Assembly (NCBI GenBank): GCA_964590195.1
Contig: CAZPWJ010000016.1
Span: forward strand, 1 to 64,000
Reading direction: 5' to 3'
DNA: 64,000 nucleotides
Origin: GCA-2731375 sp964590195
GTDB taxonomy: Bacteria > Pseudomonadota > Alphaproteobacteria > GCA-2731375
Shown here: positions 34,385 to 43,810 of the stretch, piece by piece
How positions within the stretch are numbered: the first letter of the stretch is position 1
How the letters are laid out: every line of letters begins with the position of its first letter
Notes under the pieces: model-generated
Told to the model about the DNA's origin: nothing
Databases searched by the model: none
The model's input: only the letters and a program-made list of their open reading frames with translations
Program-made: the position numbers and the translations under genes

Positions 34385-35164
34385 ATGACAACCGAAAATA
34401 GCCAAGGAAACAACGGCAAAAATCCGGGAATCAACTACGACGAATCTTTAGCTGTCACCCGTGAAATCTATTGGGTCGGCTTTATGGAGGCCGGCGGTCG
34501 CCTGCGCTGCAATCCGTATCTTCTGATTGATGGCAGGGGAGACGACGTCATTCTATTCGATCCGGGCTCGATCCCGGATTTCCCAAAAATCATGCGTAGA
34601 GTAATTGACCTGGTTCCACCGCAAAACATTACCGGCATCGTCGTATCGCATCAGGATCCGGATGTCTGTGGCAACCTCGCGGTGATTGAGGATATTGTGG
34701 AAAATCCCAATCTCAAGATCTACGCCCATCTCAACACCATTCGTCTGATTGCCCATCTAGGGCTGTCGGGATCACTTCAGGATGTCGCCGAGATCGATTA
34801 TCGGCTGACACTGTCGAGCGGCAGAGTTCTTGAGTTTGTTCCAATGCTCTATCTGCATTCCCCTGGCGCCATCGCGACCTATGACCACCAGTCCAAATCA
34901 CTGTTCAGCGGTGACGTCTTCGGCGCCATCGGCAGTGACAACGACCTATTCTCCAAGACGAATTTCCCACAGAACATGGATAGCTTCCACCAGGCCTATA
35001 TGCCGTCGAATAAGGTTCTGCGGCCCGCCATGGCAAGGCTTTCCGGTATGCAGATTGACCGCATTTTACCCCAGCACGGTGCCGTGCTGGAGGGCGACGA
35101 TGTCGCCATCGCGATCGAGCATTTGCGGACCCTGCCTTGCGGCGTCGATCTCGCGGAGGATTAG
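34385..35164 (+). CDS. Diiron oxygen-binding protein (ODP, MBL/flavodiiron fold)
   Basis: 259-residue metallo-beta-lactamase-fold protein of the oxygen-binding diiron protein type, related to flavodiiron proteins but without a flavodoxin domain. Metal ligands are His89-x-Asp91-x-Asp93 (SHQDPDVCGN), His158 (LHSPGA), Asp177 (FSGDVFGA) and His231 (PQHGAV). Relatives hold a non-heme diiron site that binds O2 and signal to histidine kinases or chemotaxis proteins. The kinase gene follows 4 bp after the stop. Soluble cytoplasmic; no signal peptide. Predicted sensor subunit of an O2 or NO signal pathway. Confidence 0.8.
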   Translation: MTTENSQGNNGKNPGINYDESLAVTREIYWVGFMEAGGRLRCNPYLLIDGRGDDVILFDPGSIPDFPKIMRRVIDLVPPQNITGIVVSHQDPDVCGNLAVIEDIVENPNLKIYAHLNTIRLIAHLGLSGSLQDVAEIDYRLTLSSGRVLEFVPMLYLHSPGAIATYDHQSKSLFSGDVFGAIGSDNDLFSKTNFPQNMDSFHQAYMPSNKVLRPAMARLSGMQIDRILPQHGAVLEGDDVAIAIEHLRTLPCGVDLAED

Positions 35165-35168
35165 AGTC

Positions 35169-36218
35169 ATGTGCGCCCTGCGCCGGACTGGCATCGACCA
35201 AGTCACACATGTGGTGAACACCAACCGCCAGATGTTGGAAAAAGCCCTGCTGATGCGTGGGCAAAGCTATCTGGCTGATGTTAAGGCGCAACTTTTGACC
35301 GGCGTGATCCAGGAAATGGATAGCAGCCGCAAGCGCCTGCTGACCGCGCATCAACGGCTGAAGGAAAGCATGCATACTGTGTCCCTGCAAAAGGACCTGT
35401 TGGCATTGGAGGTCGAACAGAGGGTGAAATCAGAGGAAACGGCCCATGGCGCGCGCCTGCAAGCAGAGGCCGCGAATCGCGCCAGGGCGCAGTTTCTTGC
35501 TAATATTTCGCACGACGTCCTGACGCCTTTGAATGCCATCAATGCGTACGCGGAGATGATCGACGACGAGATCCTGGGCCCGGTGGCACCGGCGGAATAC
35601 AAAAATTATGCCGGCGACATTCGCCGCGCCAGCGCGCACTTGCATGATCTGGTCCGGTCGCTGCTGGAAACGGCGCGGGTCGAAGCCGGACAGTTGCGCA
35701 TCACGGCCAGTGAAATCGATCTTGTGGAACTGCTGCACGACACGCTGGCGATGCTCGACCATCAGGCAAAACAGAAAGACATAACCCTGACAAATGGCGG
35801 CACACTGGACACCTTGCCGATACACGCGGATGCTGTCTTATTGCGTCGTCTGATGCTTAATCTAACAACCAATGCCTTGAAATTCACAGAAGCCGGCGGT
35901 CGGGTCAGCGTTTCAGCGGAAGCGGGTATCGAGGGTGGCTCCATCCTGCGCATTAGCGATAACGGACCGGGCATCGCGGCCCAGGATATTGAAACCGCCT
36001 TAACCCCATACGAACGGATCAACGGCACATCCGGCACCCCCGATGATCCCGGCAAAGCCACGACATCCAGCGATGCAGGACTGGGCCTCGGCCTGCCCAT
36101 GGCCAAGGCCATCGCGGAAGCGCATGGCGGCACCCTCGGTATCAAAAGCGTGGTTGGAGACGGCACCACCGTAACCGTGACGCTGCCCAAAACACGCCCT
36201 GGTCAGGATATGGGCTGA
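35169..36218 (+). CDS. Soluble histidine kinase coupled to diiron sensor
   Basis: 349-residue kinase without membrane segments. An N-terminal coiled-coil-like region (~20-105), HisKA with His115 (FLANISHDVLTPLN), and HATPase with N box NLTTNALKFT, G1 DNGPGIA and G2 GLGLGLPMAKA. It lacks PAS, GAF and receiver domains, so its signal probably comes from the diiron protein encoded upstream. Start ATG 35169 with GCGGAGGA upstream; the longer reading overlaps the sensor gene. No response regulator is adjacent; a multi-PAS kinase gene converges 12 bp downstream. Confidence 0.86.
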   Translation: MCALRRTGIDQVTHVVNTNRQMLEKALLMRGQSYLADVKAQLLTGVIQEMDSSRKRLLTAHQRLKESMHTVSLQKDLLALEVEQRVKSEETAHGARLQAEAANRARAQFLANISHDVLTPLNAINAYAEMIDDEILGPVAPAEYKNYAGDIRRASAHLHDLVRSLLETARVEAGQLRITASEIDLVELLHDTLAMLDHQAKQKDITLTNGGTLDTLPIHADAVLLRRLMLNLTTNALKFTEAGGRVSVSAEAGIEGGSILRISDNGPGIAAQDIETALTPYERINGTSGTPDDPGKATTSSDAGLGLGLPMAKAIAEAHGGTLGIKSVVGDGTTVTVTLPKTRPGQDMG

Positions 36219-36230
36219 AACCAGCCGGCG

Positions 36231-39200
36231 CTATTCCCCGCCAACAGGCAAATACAAACGAAAAGTCGTGCCAACGCCCGCTTCTGAATCGACCGTGACA
36301 TGGCCGTCCGACTGTTTGATAAGGCCGTAGACCATGCTCAAAACAAGACCCGTGCCCTTGCCCACCTCCTTGGTCGTAAAAAAAGGATCAAAGATACGCG
36401 GCAAGTCTTCCCCGGGAATGCCGTCGCCATGATCGGTTACCGCAATCATCACGAAAGCGCCGGGCTTTATCTCCATTCCCGAAGCCACCAAATCATCGGG
36501 GAGTTTCGCGTTGCGGGTTTCTATAATTAGGCGTCCCCCTTGCGGCATGGCATCGCGGGCGTTGATCGCCAGGTTCAAAATTGCCTGTTCAAGCTGCCCC
36601 GCGTCGGCGATACAGGTTTCGAGTTCCTCCGCCATGACCAGTTCAATGTCGATTTCCACCGTCAGACTACGGTGCAAAAGGGGCTGCATTTGATCTAGTA
36701 GAGCGTTGACATCCACAACACCGGCGGACAGCGGCTGTTGGCGGGCAAAGGCAAGCATGCGGCTGGTCAATTCAGCGGCCCGGTCTACCGCCCGCAATAC
36801 CGGCGCCGTCAGGCTCAATAATTCATTGTCGGGGCCCAGCTCGTCATCCAGAATCGCAAGGTTACCCATCATCACGGCGAGAAGATTATTGAAATCATGC
36901 GCGATACCGCCAGTCAGTTGGCCAATCGCCTCCATTTTTTGCGCCTGACGCAGCTGTTCCTCGCTTCGCTTCAAATCCGTCACGTCATGCAGCATCTGAA
37001 CGCTATCGCCGTTGGGCAGTCTGCTGTCAGTGATCCGTAGGTCGTATTCGCCCGCACGAAAACCGAAGGACTCGCTATCCTCGTGGCGCCGGGCCAAACG
37101 GCCTGCGAGCCAACCTTCGGGATCGTCCGCCGCATCCGGTATAAATCCGTGCGCGATGGCGTCGCGCATCATCTCCTCGAAGGTATTACCCGGTACCAGA
37201 TATTCATCACGGAACGCCGTCAGACGCCGGTATTGCGCGTTGCAAATGACAAACCGGTCTTCGGCATCGAACACCGCCACGCCCTCGGAAAGCCTCTCAA
37301 TGGCTTCGAGGAATCTCTCATTGGCCTGCTCGGCATCTCGCAGCGCCGTTATGTCCTGGCCGGTGCCGAAGTAGCCCTTGAAAACTCCATCGTCATCGAA
37401 GACAGGCACACCGCTGGAAAGCAGCCAAAATTTGCCTTTTGCCGTGACCCGCTGATGCAGCACGTCGCGAAAGGGTTCGCGCCGCTCCAGCGCCTCCAGA
37501 CGCGCCCGCCATTCCGGCGTATCCATGCCTGACAATTCAATCTCGGACAAACTCTTGCCGTAGTGCCACTCCGCCGGCACGCCGGTGAACCTCTCGAACG
37601 ACGCCGAAATCCAGGTATAGCGGAGATTTTCATCCATCTCCCAAAACCAGTCCGAGGTATTATCGGCGAAGTCCCGAAACCGCCGTTCACTGGTGCGCAG
37701 CGCTTCTTCCTGCTGCTTCAATTCGCTGATGTCGGTCCCCGTGATGCGATAGCCAAGGAACTTTCCAGCCGGATCAAATTTTGGTTCGCCGCTCATCCGA
37801 AACCAAATCGCCCGGTCGACGTTCGAGCGCCGTTCGATACTCCTGAACGGCTGGTGGGCCAGCATGGCCGCATAATCGTCGCCCAGCGCCTCGGGGTCGA
37901 AGTCCGCACCAAGGATTTCCGCCCGGTTCCGGCCGATGAACTCCCTCGATTCCATGCCGATGAGCGATATGGAATCAGACATAAATGTATAACGAAGGTC
38001 GGCATCCGTCTCGGCGAACCAATCCGCCGAGACGCTGGCGAAGTCGCGAAAGCGCCGCTCGCTCTCACGCAACGCTGCTTCGTGCTGCTTCAGTTCAGTG
38101 ATGTCGGCACTGGTAATCCGGTAGCCAAGGAATTCAGCCTTATCGTCAAAAAAAGGTTCGCCGTTGAGCCGTATCCATTTATCACCATTGACCTTCGATC
38201 GTCGTTCCACATTGCGATAGGGCTGATGATTGCGGATGGCGACCATATCGGGCTGCCGCCAGACGGCATCATAATCATCACCATGAATTTCCTGGCGTGT
38301 TTTCCCGATGAATTCCTTCGCCTCGTGGCCAATCATGGAAACGGATTCCGACATGTAGGTAAAACGATGTTCGGCATCCGACTCGGCGAACCAATCCGCC
38401 GACATGGATGCGAAATCCCGAAAGCGCTCTTCGCTGAGGCGTAGCGCTTCCTCCTTTTGTTTCAGCTCGGTGATATCGGTGCCGGAAATACGATAGCCAA
38501 GAAAAATCCCATCCACATCAAAACGGGGGTCGCCGCTGAGCCGAAGCCATTTGCCATCGGCGAGGCTTGATTGCCGTTCAATATTCCGGAAAGGTCGGCG
38601 TTCCTGTATCGCAGTAAGCTCTTCATTAGGAGCGTTCGGATCACTAGCTGCGGCCAGAATGCTGTAACGGTTTTTGCCGATATAGTCCGCTGGCGTCAGG
38701 CCAAGCATGGAAATTGAATCGGACATAAACGTAAAACGATGATCGGGATCCGTTTCGGCGAACCAATCAGCGGCAATCTTCGCGAAATCCTGGAAGCGCT
38801 GCTCTGTTTGGCGCAGCACATTCTCCGTTGATTTGGAATCGGCGACTTCCGCCGCCAGCCGCTGGTTCATTTCCGCCAGATCGGCGGTTCGGGCCGCGAC
38901 TTGCGTTTCCAGCTCATTGACATGGGATTGCAGCTTCTGTCCGGACTTCTCTCTCTCCGAGACATCGGCAACGATACAACTTATGCCGATGACCCTGTCG
39001 TCGCCGTCATAAATGGGGGCATAGGTGTTCTGGAAATAAACGGCTGTTTCCTGCGCCCGCGGAGATTGGACCGAACGGGTGGATGCAACCACGGTCTTGC
39101 CGGTATCAAGGGCTTGCCGTAAATGCGGCTCTATCCGCGACGCCAGTTCGGGCAGGATATCCGCGAGGGCTTGGTTCAAATGATCCGTGACCGTCAGGCC

Positions 39201-39362
39201 ATTGCGCGCCGCCAGCGCCGGATTAATGTACCGATAGCGCAGCTCGGTATCGAGCACGCAAAAACCAATGGGGACGTGGGCAAATATCCGCGCCAACTCT
39301 TCCAGTGGCCGCTCCAACTCTGCCTTACTCAACTCCCCCCCCTTGCGTTCCACATTACCCAC
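36231..39362 (-). CDS. Soluble six-PAS histidine kinase with altered G2 box
   Basis: 1043-residue cytoplasmic kinase without membrane helices. PAS1 (~27-137), a coiled coil (~140-185), then three near-identical PAS domains sharing ADWFAETD and FMSDSIS-type segments (PAS2-PAS4), PAS5 (ADNTSDWFWEMDENLRY) and a divergent PAS6 (~690-800). HisKA His822 (GGIAHDFNNLL) and HATPase follow; no receiver. The G2 box is GTGLVLSMVYG, with Val1007 where glycine is expected. Start is GTG 39362 with no clear site; a TTG further in is possible. No response regulator gene is near. Confidence 0.85.
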   Translation of the reverse strand: MGNVERKGGELSKAELERPLEELARIFAHVPIGFCVLDTELRYRYINPALAARNGLTVTDHLNQALADILPELASRIEPHLRQALDTGKTVVASTRSVQSPRAQETAVYFQNTYAPIYDGDDRVIGISCIVADVSEREKSGQKLQSHVNELETQVAARTADLAEMNQRLAAEVADSKSTENVLRQTEQRFQDFAKIAADWFAETDPDHRFTFMSDSISMLGLTPADYIGKNRYSILAAASDPNAPNEELTAIQERRPFRNIERQSSLADGKWLRLSGDPRFDVDGIFLGYRISGTDITELKQKEEALRLSEERFRDFASMSADWFAESDAEHRFTYMSESVSMIGHEAKEFIGKTRQEIHGDDYDAVWRQPDMVAIRNHQPYRNVERRSKVNGDKWIRLNGEPFFDDKAEFLGYRITSADITELKQHEAALRESERRFRDFASVSADWFAETDADLRYTFMSDSISLIGMESREFIGRNRAEILGADFDPEALGDDYAAMLAHQPFRSIERRSNVDRAIWFRMSGEPKFDPAGKFLGYRITGTDISELKQQEEALRTSERRFRDFADNTSDWFWEMDENLRYTWISASFERFTGVPAEWHYGKSLSEIELSGMDTPEWRARLEALERREPFRDVLHQRVTAKGKFWLLSSGVPVFDDDGVFKGYFGTGQDITALRDAEQANERFLEAIERLSEGVAVFDAEDRFVICNAQYRRLTAFRDEYLVPGNTFEEMMRDAIAHGFIPDAADDPEGWLAGRLARRHEDSESFGFRAGEYDLRITDSRLPNGDSVQMLHDVTDLKRSEEQLRQAQKMEAIGQLTGGIAHDFNNLLAVMMGNLAILDDELGPDNELLSLTAPVLRAVDRAAELTSRMLAFARQQPLSAGVVDVNALLDQMQPLLHRSLTVEIDIELVMAEELETCIADAGQLEQAILNLAINARDAMPQGGRLIIETRNAKLPDDLVASGMEIKPGAFVMIAVTDHGDGIPGEDLPRIFDPFFTTKEVGKGTGLVLSMVYGLIKQSDGHVTVDSEAGVGTTFRLYLPVGGE

Positions 39363-39542
39363 GCATCAGGAATACAATCGCGAAACTTGCCGCCAAACAG
39401 GCGCGCCTTGCGTGTATTTTGGCGATCCTAGGTCATTTTGGAATGGCAAAAAAGAAACAAGATTATTACCGTGCAACGGCCATATTCGCCCCATCCAACA
39501 AAGACTTGCCGTAAATGGTGCGTGCATCGTTGTGGCCCTGGC

Positions 39543-39578
39543 GCGGCTGACGTAAAGTGCGTTTTTTTTCACAGCCGC
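39543..39578. other. 7-bp inverted repeat before thioesterase gene
   Basis: GCGGCTG (39543-39549) and CAGCCGC (39572-39578) form a perfect 7-bp stem with a 22-nt loop holding eight Ts. It ends 16 nt before the thioesterase ATG. It could be an operator or a leader hairpin that controls ribosome access; the start codon itself has a poor ribosome binding site. Confidence 0.35.
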
Positions 39579-39594
39579 ACGTGCGTACCAATAG

Positions 39595-40092
39595 ATGTCA
39601 ATTCAAACGCCTTTCGACCAATTCCGCGCCACCGTCAAACCAGAATGGATTGACAATAACAAGCATCTCAACATGGGCTACTATATGGTGGTCTTTGATC
39701 TGGCGACCGATGAGTTCATGAAATTCATTCATCTGACCCGGGATCACCGCAAGCAGCATCAGGTCACCACATTTTCCCTGGAAGGCCATATCACCTATAA
39801 CCGGGAGATCGGCGAGGGTGAACCCATGCGCTTCACAACTCAGTTACTGGCCTTTGACGAGAAGCGCTTTCACTACATCCATCATATGTATCACGGGACC
39901 GAAGGCTATCTGGCCTCGACCAACGAATTGATGAGCATCCATATCTCGTTGGAGACACGGCGCGCCACGCCCATGCAGCCGGAAATTCTGGAACGCCTGG
40001 GCGCGATCAAGGAGGCCCACGCCTCTTTGCCGCAAAATCCCTATATTGGACGGCAAATCGGCCTGCGCGCGAAAGCGACGACCAACACCTGA
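39595..40092 (+). CDS. Hotdog-fold acyl-CoA thioesterase
   Basis: 165-residue 4HBT-type thioesterase. The N-terminus FDQFRATVKPEWIDNNKHLNMGYYMVVFDLATDEF has the typical D-x-N/NxHxNxxxY hydrolase face (Asp, Asn, His, Asn). Family members hydrolyse acyl-CoA to acid and CoA. It is followed by an SDR (44-bp gap) and a CMD-type protein; the group may process a short hydroxyacyl intermediate. No good ribosome binding site precedes the ATG. Confidence 0.82.
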   Translation: MSIQTPFDQFRATVKPEWIDNNKHLNMGYYMVVFDLATDEFMKFIHLTRDHRKQHQVTTFSLEGHITYNREIGEGEPMRFTTQLLAFDEKRFHYIHHMYHGTEGYLASTNELMSIHISLETRRATPMQPEILERLGAIKEAHASLPQNPYIGRQIGLRAKATTNT

Positions 40093-40136
40093 TTAGGGCG
40101 TCTGAAAGCCAAAAAATTACATCCACGGAGAACGGC

Positions 40137-40907
40137 ATGACAAATCCCATGAGCCTGGAAGGGCGTACTATTCTGGTTACCGGCGCGGGCCAGGGCATCG
40201 GCAAGGCAACGGCTGAACTGGCCGTTGAACTGGGTGCCAAGGTGGCCTTGGTCGACGTCAACGGCGACACCCTGGATGCGGTCGCCGGCGCCTTGGGCGA
40301 TAGCGCCAGGGCCTATGTGGGCAGCGTCGCCGAACCCGGCTTCGTCCAAGGCATGGTGGCGGAAGTGGTGCGTGATTTCGGCGCCATCCATGGCCTGATG
40401 AACAATGCCGGCATCGTCCGCGCGGCGATGATCCACAAGATGCCCGTGGAAACCTGGCAGCAGGTCATTGATGTCAATCTGACCGGCGTCTTCCTGTGCC
40501 TGCAGGAAGTTGGCCGCCATTACATGGAACGCGCCAAGGATGGCGACGAGGCCCCCGGCGCCATCGTCAATGTCTCCTCCATCGCCGGACGGCGGGGCAC
40601 AATCGGGCAGATCAACTATGGCGCCGCCAAGGCCGGCGTGCTGGGCATCACCATGAGCGCGGCGCGGGAGTGGGGCCACCACGGAATCCGGGTCAACTCG
40701 GTTTGTTTTGGCCTGGTGGAAACCCAGATGACGGAAACCGTGCGGGGCGAGAAATTCCGAGACCAATACATGGCGATGATCCCAATGGGCCGCTTTTCGG
40801 CCCCGGAGGAAGTCGCCAAGCCGGTTTGCTTCCTGCTGTCCGACGGCGCCAGTTATGTCACCGGCCAGCACCTGAATATCGATGGCGGCGCCTGTATCGG
40901 CATGTAG
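40137..40907 (+). CDS. Short-chain dehydrogenase (3-oxoacyl/hydroxyacyl-type)
   Basis: 256-residue classical SDR. NAD(P) motif TGAGQGIG, NNAGIV, catalytic Ser in NVSSIAGRRG and Tyr-x3-Lys in QINYGAAKAGVL. Length and IDGGACIGM end are typical of FabG-like dehydrogenases. CGGAGAA lies close before the ATG. Likely co-transcribed with the thioesterase and CMD-type genes on either side. Confidence 0.88.
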   Translation: MTNPMSLEGRTILVTGAGQGIGKATAELAVELGAKVALVDVNGDTLDAVAGALGDSARAYVGSVAEPGFVQGMVAEVVRDFGAIHGLMNNAGIVRAAMIHKMPVETWQQVIDVNLTGVFLCLQEVGRHYMERAKDGDEAPGAIVNVSSIAGRRGTIGQINYGAAKAGVLGITMSAAREWGHHGIRVNSVCFGLVETQMTETVRGEKFRDQYMAMIPMGRFSAPEEVAKPVCFLLSDGASYVTGQHLNIDGGACIGM

Positions 40908-40947
40908 CCGCCTAGAGCAGCAAATAATCAATATCGGAGAGTCCGCC

Positions 40948-41499
40948 ATGCCCCGCATCAAGCCGCTTGCACCCACTGAGATGGATGCCGCCCAGCGTGA
41001 ATTTTACGACAATATCATGGCCGGTCCGCGCGGCAGCATGGGCGGGCCTTTCCAGGCCTGGATACACAGCCCCGACTTCGCCGACCGGGCGCAAAAGGTT
41101 GGGGAATACTGCCGCTTCAACAGCGCCCTGGAACCACGCCTGTCGGAACTGGCCATATTGGTCACGGCGCGCCAATGGACGGCGCAGTTCGAATGGTTCG
41201 CGCACGCCCCCATGGCCCTGGAAGGTGGTTTGTCGGCGGAAATAGTCGAGGCCCTGCGCCAGCGCCAAGCACCGGCCTTCGACCGGGCCGATGAGGCGGC
41301 GATCTATAAATTTTGCACCGAATTGTACGCCGAATGCCGCGTTTCCGATGCCACCTACGATGAAGCCAAGGCACAGTTGGGAGAACAGGGCGTGGTCGAT
41401 CTGGTGGGCATTTTAGGCTATTACGCCATGGTCTCCATGACCTTGAATGTATTCGAGATGCCCCTGCCCGACGGTGTGGAACCACCACTGGAGCCGTAG
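40948..41499 (+). CDS. Carboxymuconolactone decarboxylase-like protein
   Basis: 183-residue AhpD/CMD-fold protein. The segment ARQWTAQFEWFAHAPMALEGGL is the standard helical core, with Glu and His; the redox C-x2-C of AhpD is absent, so this is not a peroxidase partner. CMD-like proteins serve in ring-cleavage and carboxylic-acid pathways. CGGAGAG lies before the ATG. It starts 40 bp after the SDR and converges with acyP. Confidence 0.82.
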   Translation: MPRIKPLAPTEMDAAQREFYDNIMAGPRGSMGGPFQAWIHSPDFADRAQKVGEYCRFNSALEPRLSELAILVTARQWTAQFEWFAHAPMALEGGLSAEIVEALRQRQAPAFDRADEAAIYKFCTELYAECRVSDATYDEAKAQLGEQGVVDLVGILGYYAMVSMTLNVFEMPLPDGVEPPLEP

Positions 41500-41506
41500 T
41501 CAAGAT

Positions 41507-41788
41507 CTACCGCACTTGACGGAAATCCGGCGAAACGGGGCCGGGCCAATCCTCTACTGTCACGGACGAGACCCGGGCCGCTGGCGGGCCCTGGTGACAG
41601 TGGGCCAGCATGGCATCTACATCCCGCCGCGGCCCTGAAAACACCGCCTCGACACTGCCGTCGCCCAGATTACGCACCCAGCCGTGCAGGCCCAGGGCCT
41701 GCGCCGTCTCCACCGTCCAGCCGCGGTACCAGACGCCCTGGACCCGGCCCTCGATCACCACCCGAACACTTTGTTTCGGGGACGGCAT
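41507..41788 (-). CDS. acyP: Acylphosphatase
   Basis: 93-residue acylphosphatase, hydrolysing acyl phosphates such as acetyl phosphate or carbamoyl phosphate. The catalytic arginine lies in VQGVWYRGW and the asparagine in GWVRNLGDGSVEAV. Last gene of the pccB-pccA-acyP run, 8 bp after pccA. The substrate and role next to propionyl-CoA carboxylase are unknown. Confidence 0.9.
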   Translation of the reverse strand: MPSPKQSVRVVIEGRVQGVWYRGWTVETAQALGLHGWVRNLGDGSVEAVFSGPRRDVDAMLAHCHQGPPAARVSSVTVEDWPGPVSPDFRQVR

Positions 41789-41796
41789 GGGGGCGC

Positions 41797-43782
41797 CTAT
41801 TCAAATTCCATGATGACGTCGTCCACCGCCAGGCTGTCGCCGGGACCCGCCTTCAGGGCAGCAACGGTACCGTCACGCTCGGCACGCAGGATATTTTCCA
41901 TTTTCATGGCCTCGACCACCGCCAAGGCCTGCCCGGCCTTGACCTCCTCGCCCTCCGCCACGGCCAGGGAAATAATCAGGCCCGGCATGGGACAGAGCAG
42001 ATATTTCGAGGTATCGGGCGGTGCCTTATGCGGCATCAAGGCTGCCAGTTCCGCCGCCCGAGGCCGGCGAACGGTAACGCCCGCTTCGACGCCGCCGTGG
42101 CGCAACTGGAAACCGGCCGCCGCCACATCGGCCTGCACCGCCACATGACGGCCATTGACCGTACCCGTGAACAGACGCTCGCCCGGCCGCCAATAGCTGC
42201 GCACGGCGATCAAGCGGCCATCAAGATCCACATCAAAGCCGTCTTCCACCGATGTCACCGTAACAGCATGATATTCGTCATCCAGGCCGACGACCCAATC
42301 CGTGCCGAGGGTGGGCCGGTAATGCGCCAACTGGCCATCGACCGAGGCCGCGCGGGCCGCCCGGCGCTGATGCATCAGCACACCGGCGGCCAGCAGCGCA
42401 TCCAGCACCGCGCCATTGTGCGGCGCGCCGGTGAAGCCATCGGGATACTCTTCATCGATAAAGGCCGTGGTCAGGTGGCCTTCGACGAAGCGGGGATGGC
42501 TGATCAGCGCCGTTAGAAAGCTCATGTTGTGATTGATACCGCGCACGTAATAGCTATCCAGGGCGGACTGCATGGCGGCAATGGCGCCGTCTCGGTCCTG
42601 GCCCTTGGTAACCAGCTTGGCGATCATGGGATCGTAGTACATGGTAATTTCGGAACCTTCGACCACGCCGGTATCGACCCGCACGTTTTCGGTCTCGGCA
42701 GGCGGCTTGCAGCGCACCAGGCGACCGATTGAGGGCATGAAATTGCGGAACGGATCCTCGGCATACAGGCGGCATTCAATGGCCCAGCCATCGGCCCGGA
42801 CATCGGCCTGGCTCAGGCTCATGGGCTCACCCGCGGCGATGCGGATCATTTCCTCGACCAAATCGACGCCGTAGACCATTTCAGTGACAGGGTGTTCCAC
42901 CTGCAGGCGGGTATTCATTTCAAGGAAATAGAAATTCCGGTCCTTATCGACGATGAACTCCACGGTCCCGGCCGAGCGGTAATCCACGGCGCGGGCCAGG
43001 GCCACCGCCTGTTCACCCATGGCCTGGCGGGTGGCCTCGTCCAGAAACGGAGAGGGCGCCTCTTCGATAACCTTTTGATGGCGCCGCTGGATGGAACATT
43101 CGCGCTCGCCCAGATAGATGCAATTGCCATGGCCGTCGGCCAGCACCTGAATTTCGATATGGCGGGGCTGTTCAATGAATTTCTCGGCGAAGACCCGGTC
43201 ATCGGCGAAGCTGGAGCGCGCCTCGTTCCGGGCCGAGGTGAAACCTTCCCGCGCCTCGGCCTCCGTATAGGCCACGCGCATGCCCTTACCGCCGCCCCCG
43301 GCGGAGGCCTTCAACATTACCGGATAGCCCAATTGTCCAGCGACAGCCGCCGCATCGTCCTCGTCTTTCAGCACTTCCAAATGGCCCGGCACGGAATTGA
43401 CGCCGGCTTCCTGTGCCAGTTTCTTGGACGCGATCTTGTCGCCCATGGCCTCGATGGCGCCCACCGGCGGACCGATGAAGGCGACGCCCATATCCGCCAG
43501 GGCCAGGGCAAAGGCAGGATTCTCCGAAAGGAAGCCATAGCCCGGATGCACCGCTTCGGCGCCGCTGCGCTTGATGGCATCCAGGATCCGTTCGGTAACC
43601 AGATAGCTTTCCGCCGCCGGGGCCGGGCCGATGGCGATGGCTTCGTCCGCCATTTCCACATGCAGGGCGTTGGCGTCAGCCTCGGAATAGACCGCCACCG
43701 TGGCGATCCCCATGGCACGTGCGCTGCGGATAACCCGGCAGGCGATTTCGCCGCGGTTGGCGATGAGAATTTTAGAGAACAT
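41797..43782 (-). CDS. pccA: Propionyl-CoA carboxylase biotin-containing alpha subunit
   Basis: 661-residue subunit: biotin carboxylase (N-terminal, ATP-grasp ~1-450 with KASAGGGGKGMR and FLEMNTRLQVEHPVTE), a BT-type linker region, and C-terminal biotin carrier with AVVEAMKMENIL. It carboxylates biotin with ATP and bicarbonate for the beta subunit. PccA versus MccA is decided by the adjacent PccB and the PccA-like linker and carrier; substrate breadth is possible. ATG 43782 is preferred; a TTG directly upstream is in frame. Confidence 0.9.
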   Translation of the reverse strand: MFSKILIANRGEIACRVIRSARAMGIATVAVYSEADANALHVEMADEAIAIGPAPAAESYLVTERILDAIKRSGAEAVHPGYGFLSENPAFALALADMGVAFIGPPVGAIEAMGDKIASKKLAQEAGVNSVPGHLEVLKDEDDAAAVAGQLGYPVMLKASAGGGGKGMRVAYTEAEAREGFTSARNEARSSFADDRVFAEKFIEQPRHIEIQVLADGHGNCIYLGERECSIQRRHQKVIEEAPSPFLDEATRQAMGEQAVALARAVDYRSAGTVEFIVDKDRNFYFLEMNTRLQVEHPVTEMVYGVDLVEEMIRIAAGEPMSLSQADVRADGWAIECRLYAEDPFRNFMPSIGRLVRCKPPAETENVRVDTGVVEGSEITMYYDPMIAKLVTKGQDRDGAIAAMQSALDSYYVRGINHNMSFLTALISHPRFVEGHLTTAFIDEEYPDGFTGAPHNGAVLDALLAAGVLMHQRRAARAASVDGQLAHYRPTLGTDWVVGLDDEYHAVTVTSVEDGFDVDLDGRLIAVRSYWRPGERLFTGTVNGRHVAVQADVAAAGFQLRHGGVEAGVTVRRPRAAELAALMPHKAPPDTSKYLLCPMPGLIISLAVAEGEEVKAGQALAVVEAMKMENILRAERDGTVAALKAGPGDSLAVDDVIMEFE

Positions 43783-43810
43783 CAATACGATACTTTCGCG
43801 TTCTAAAGTC

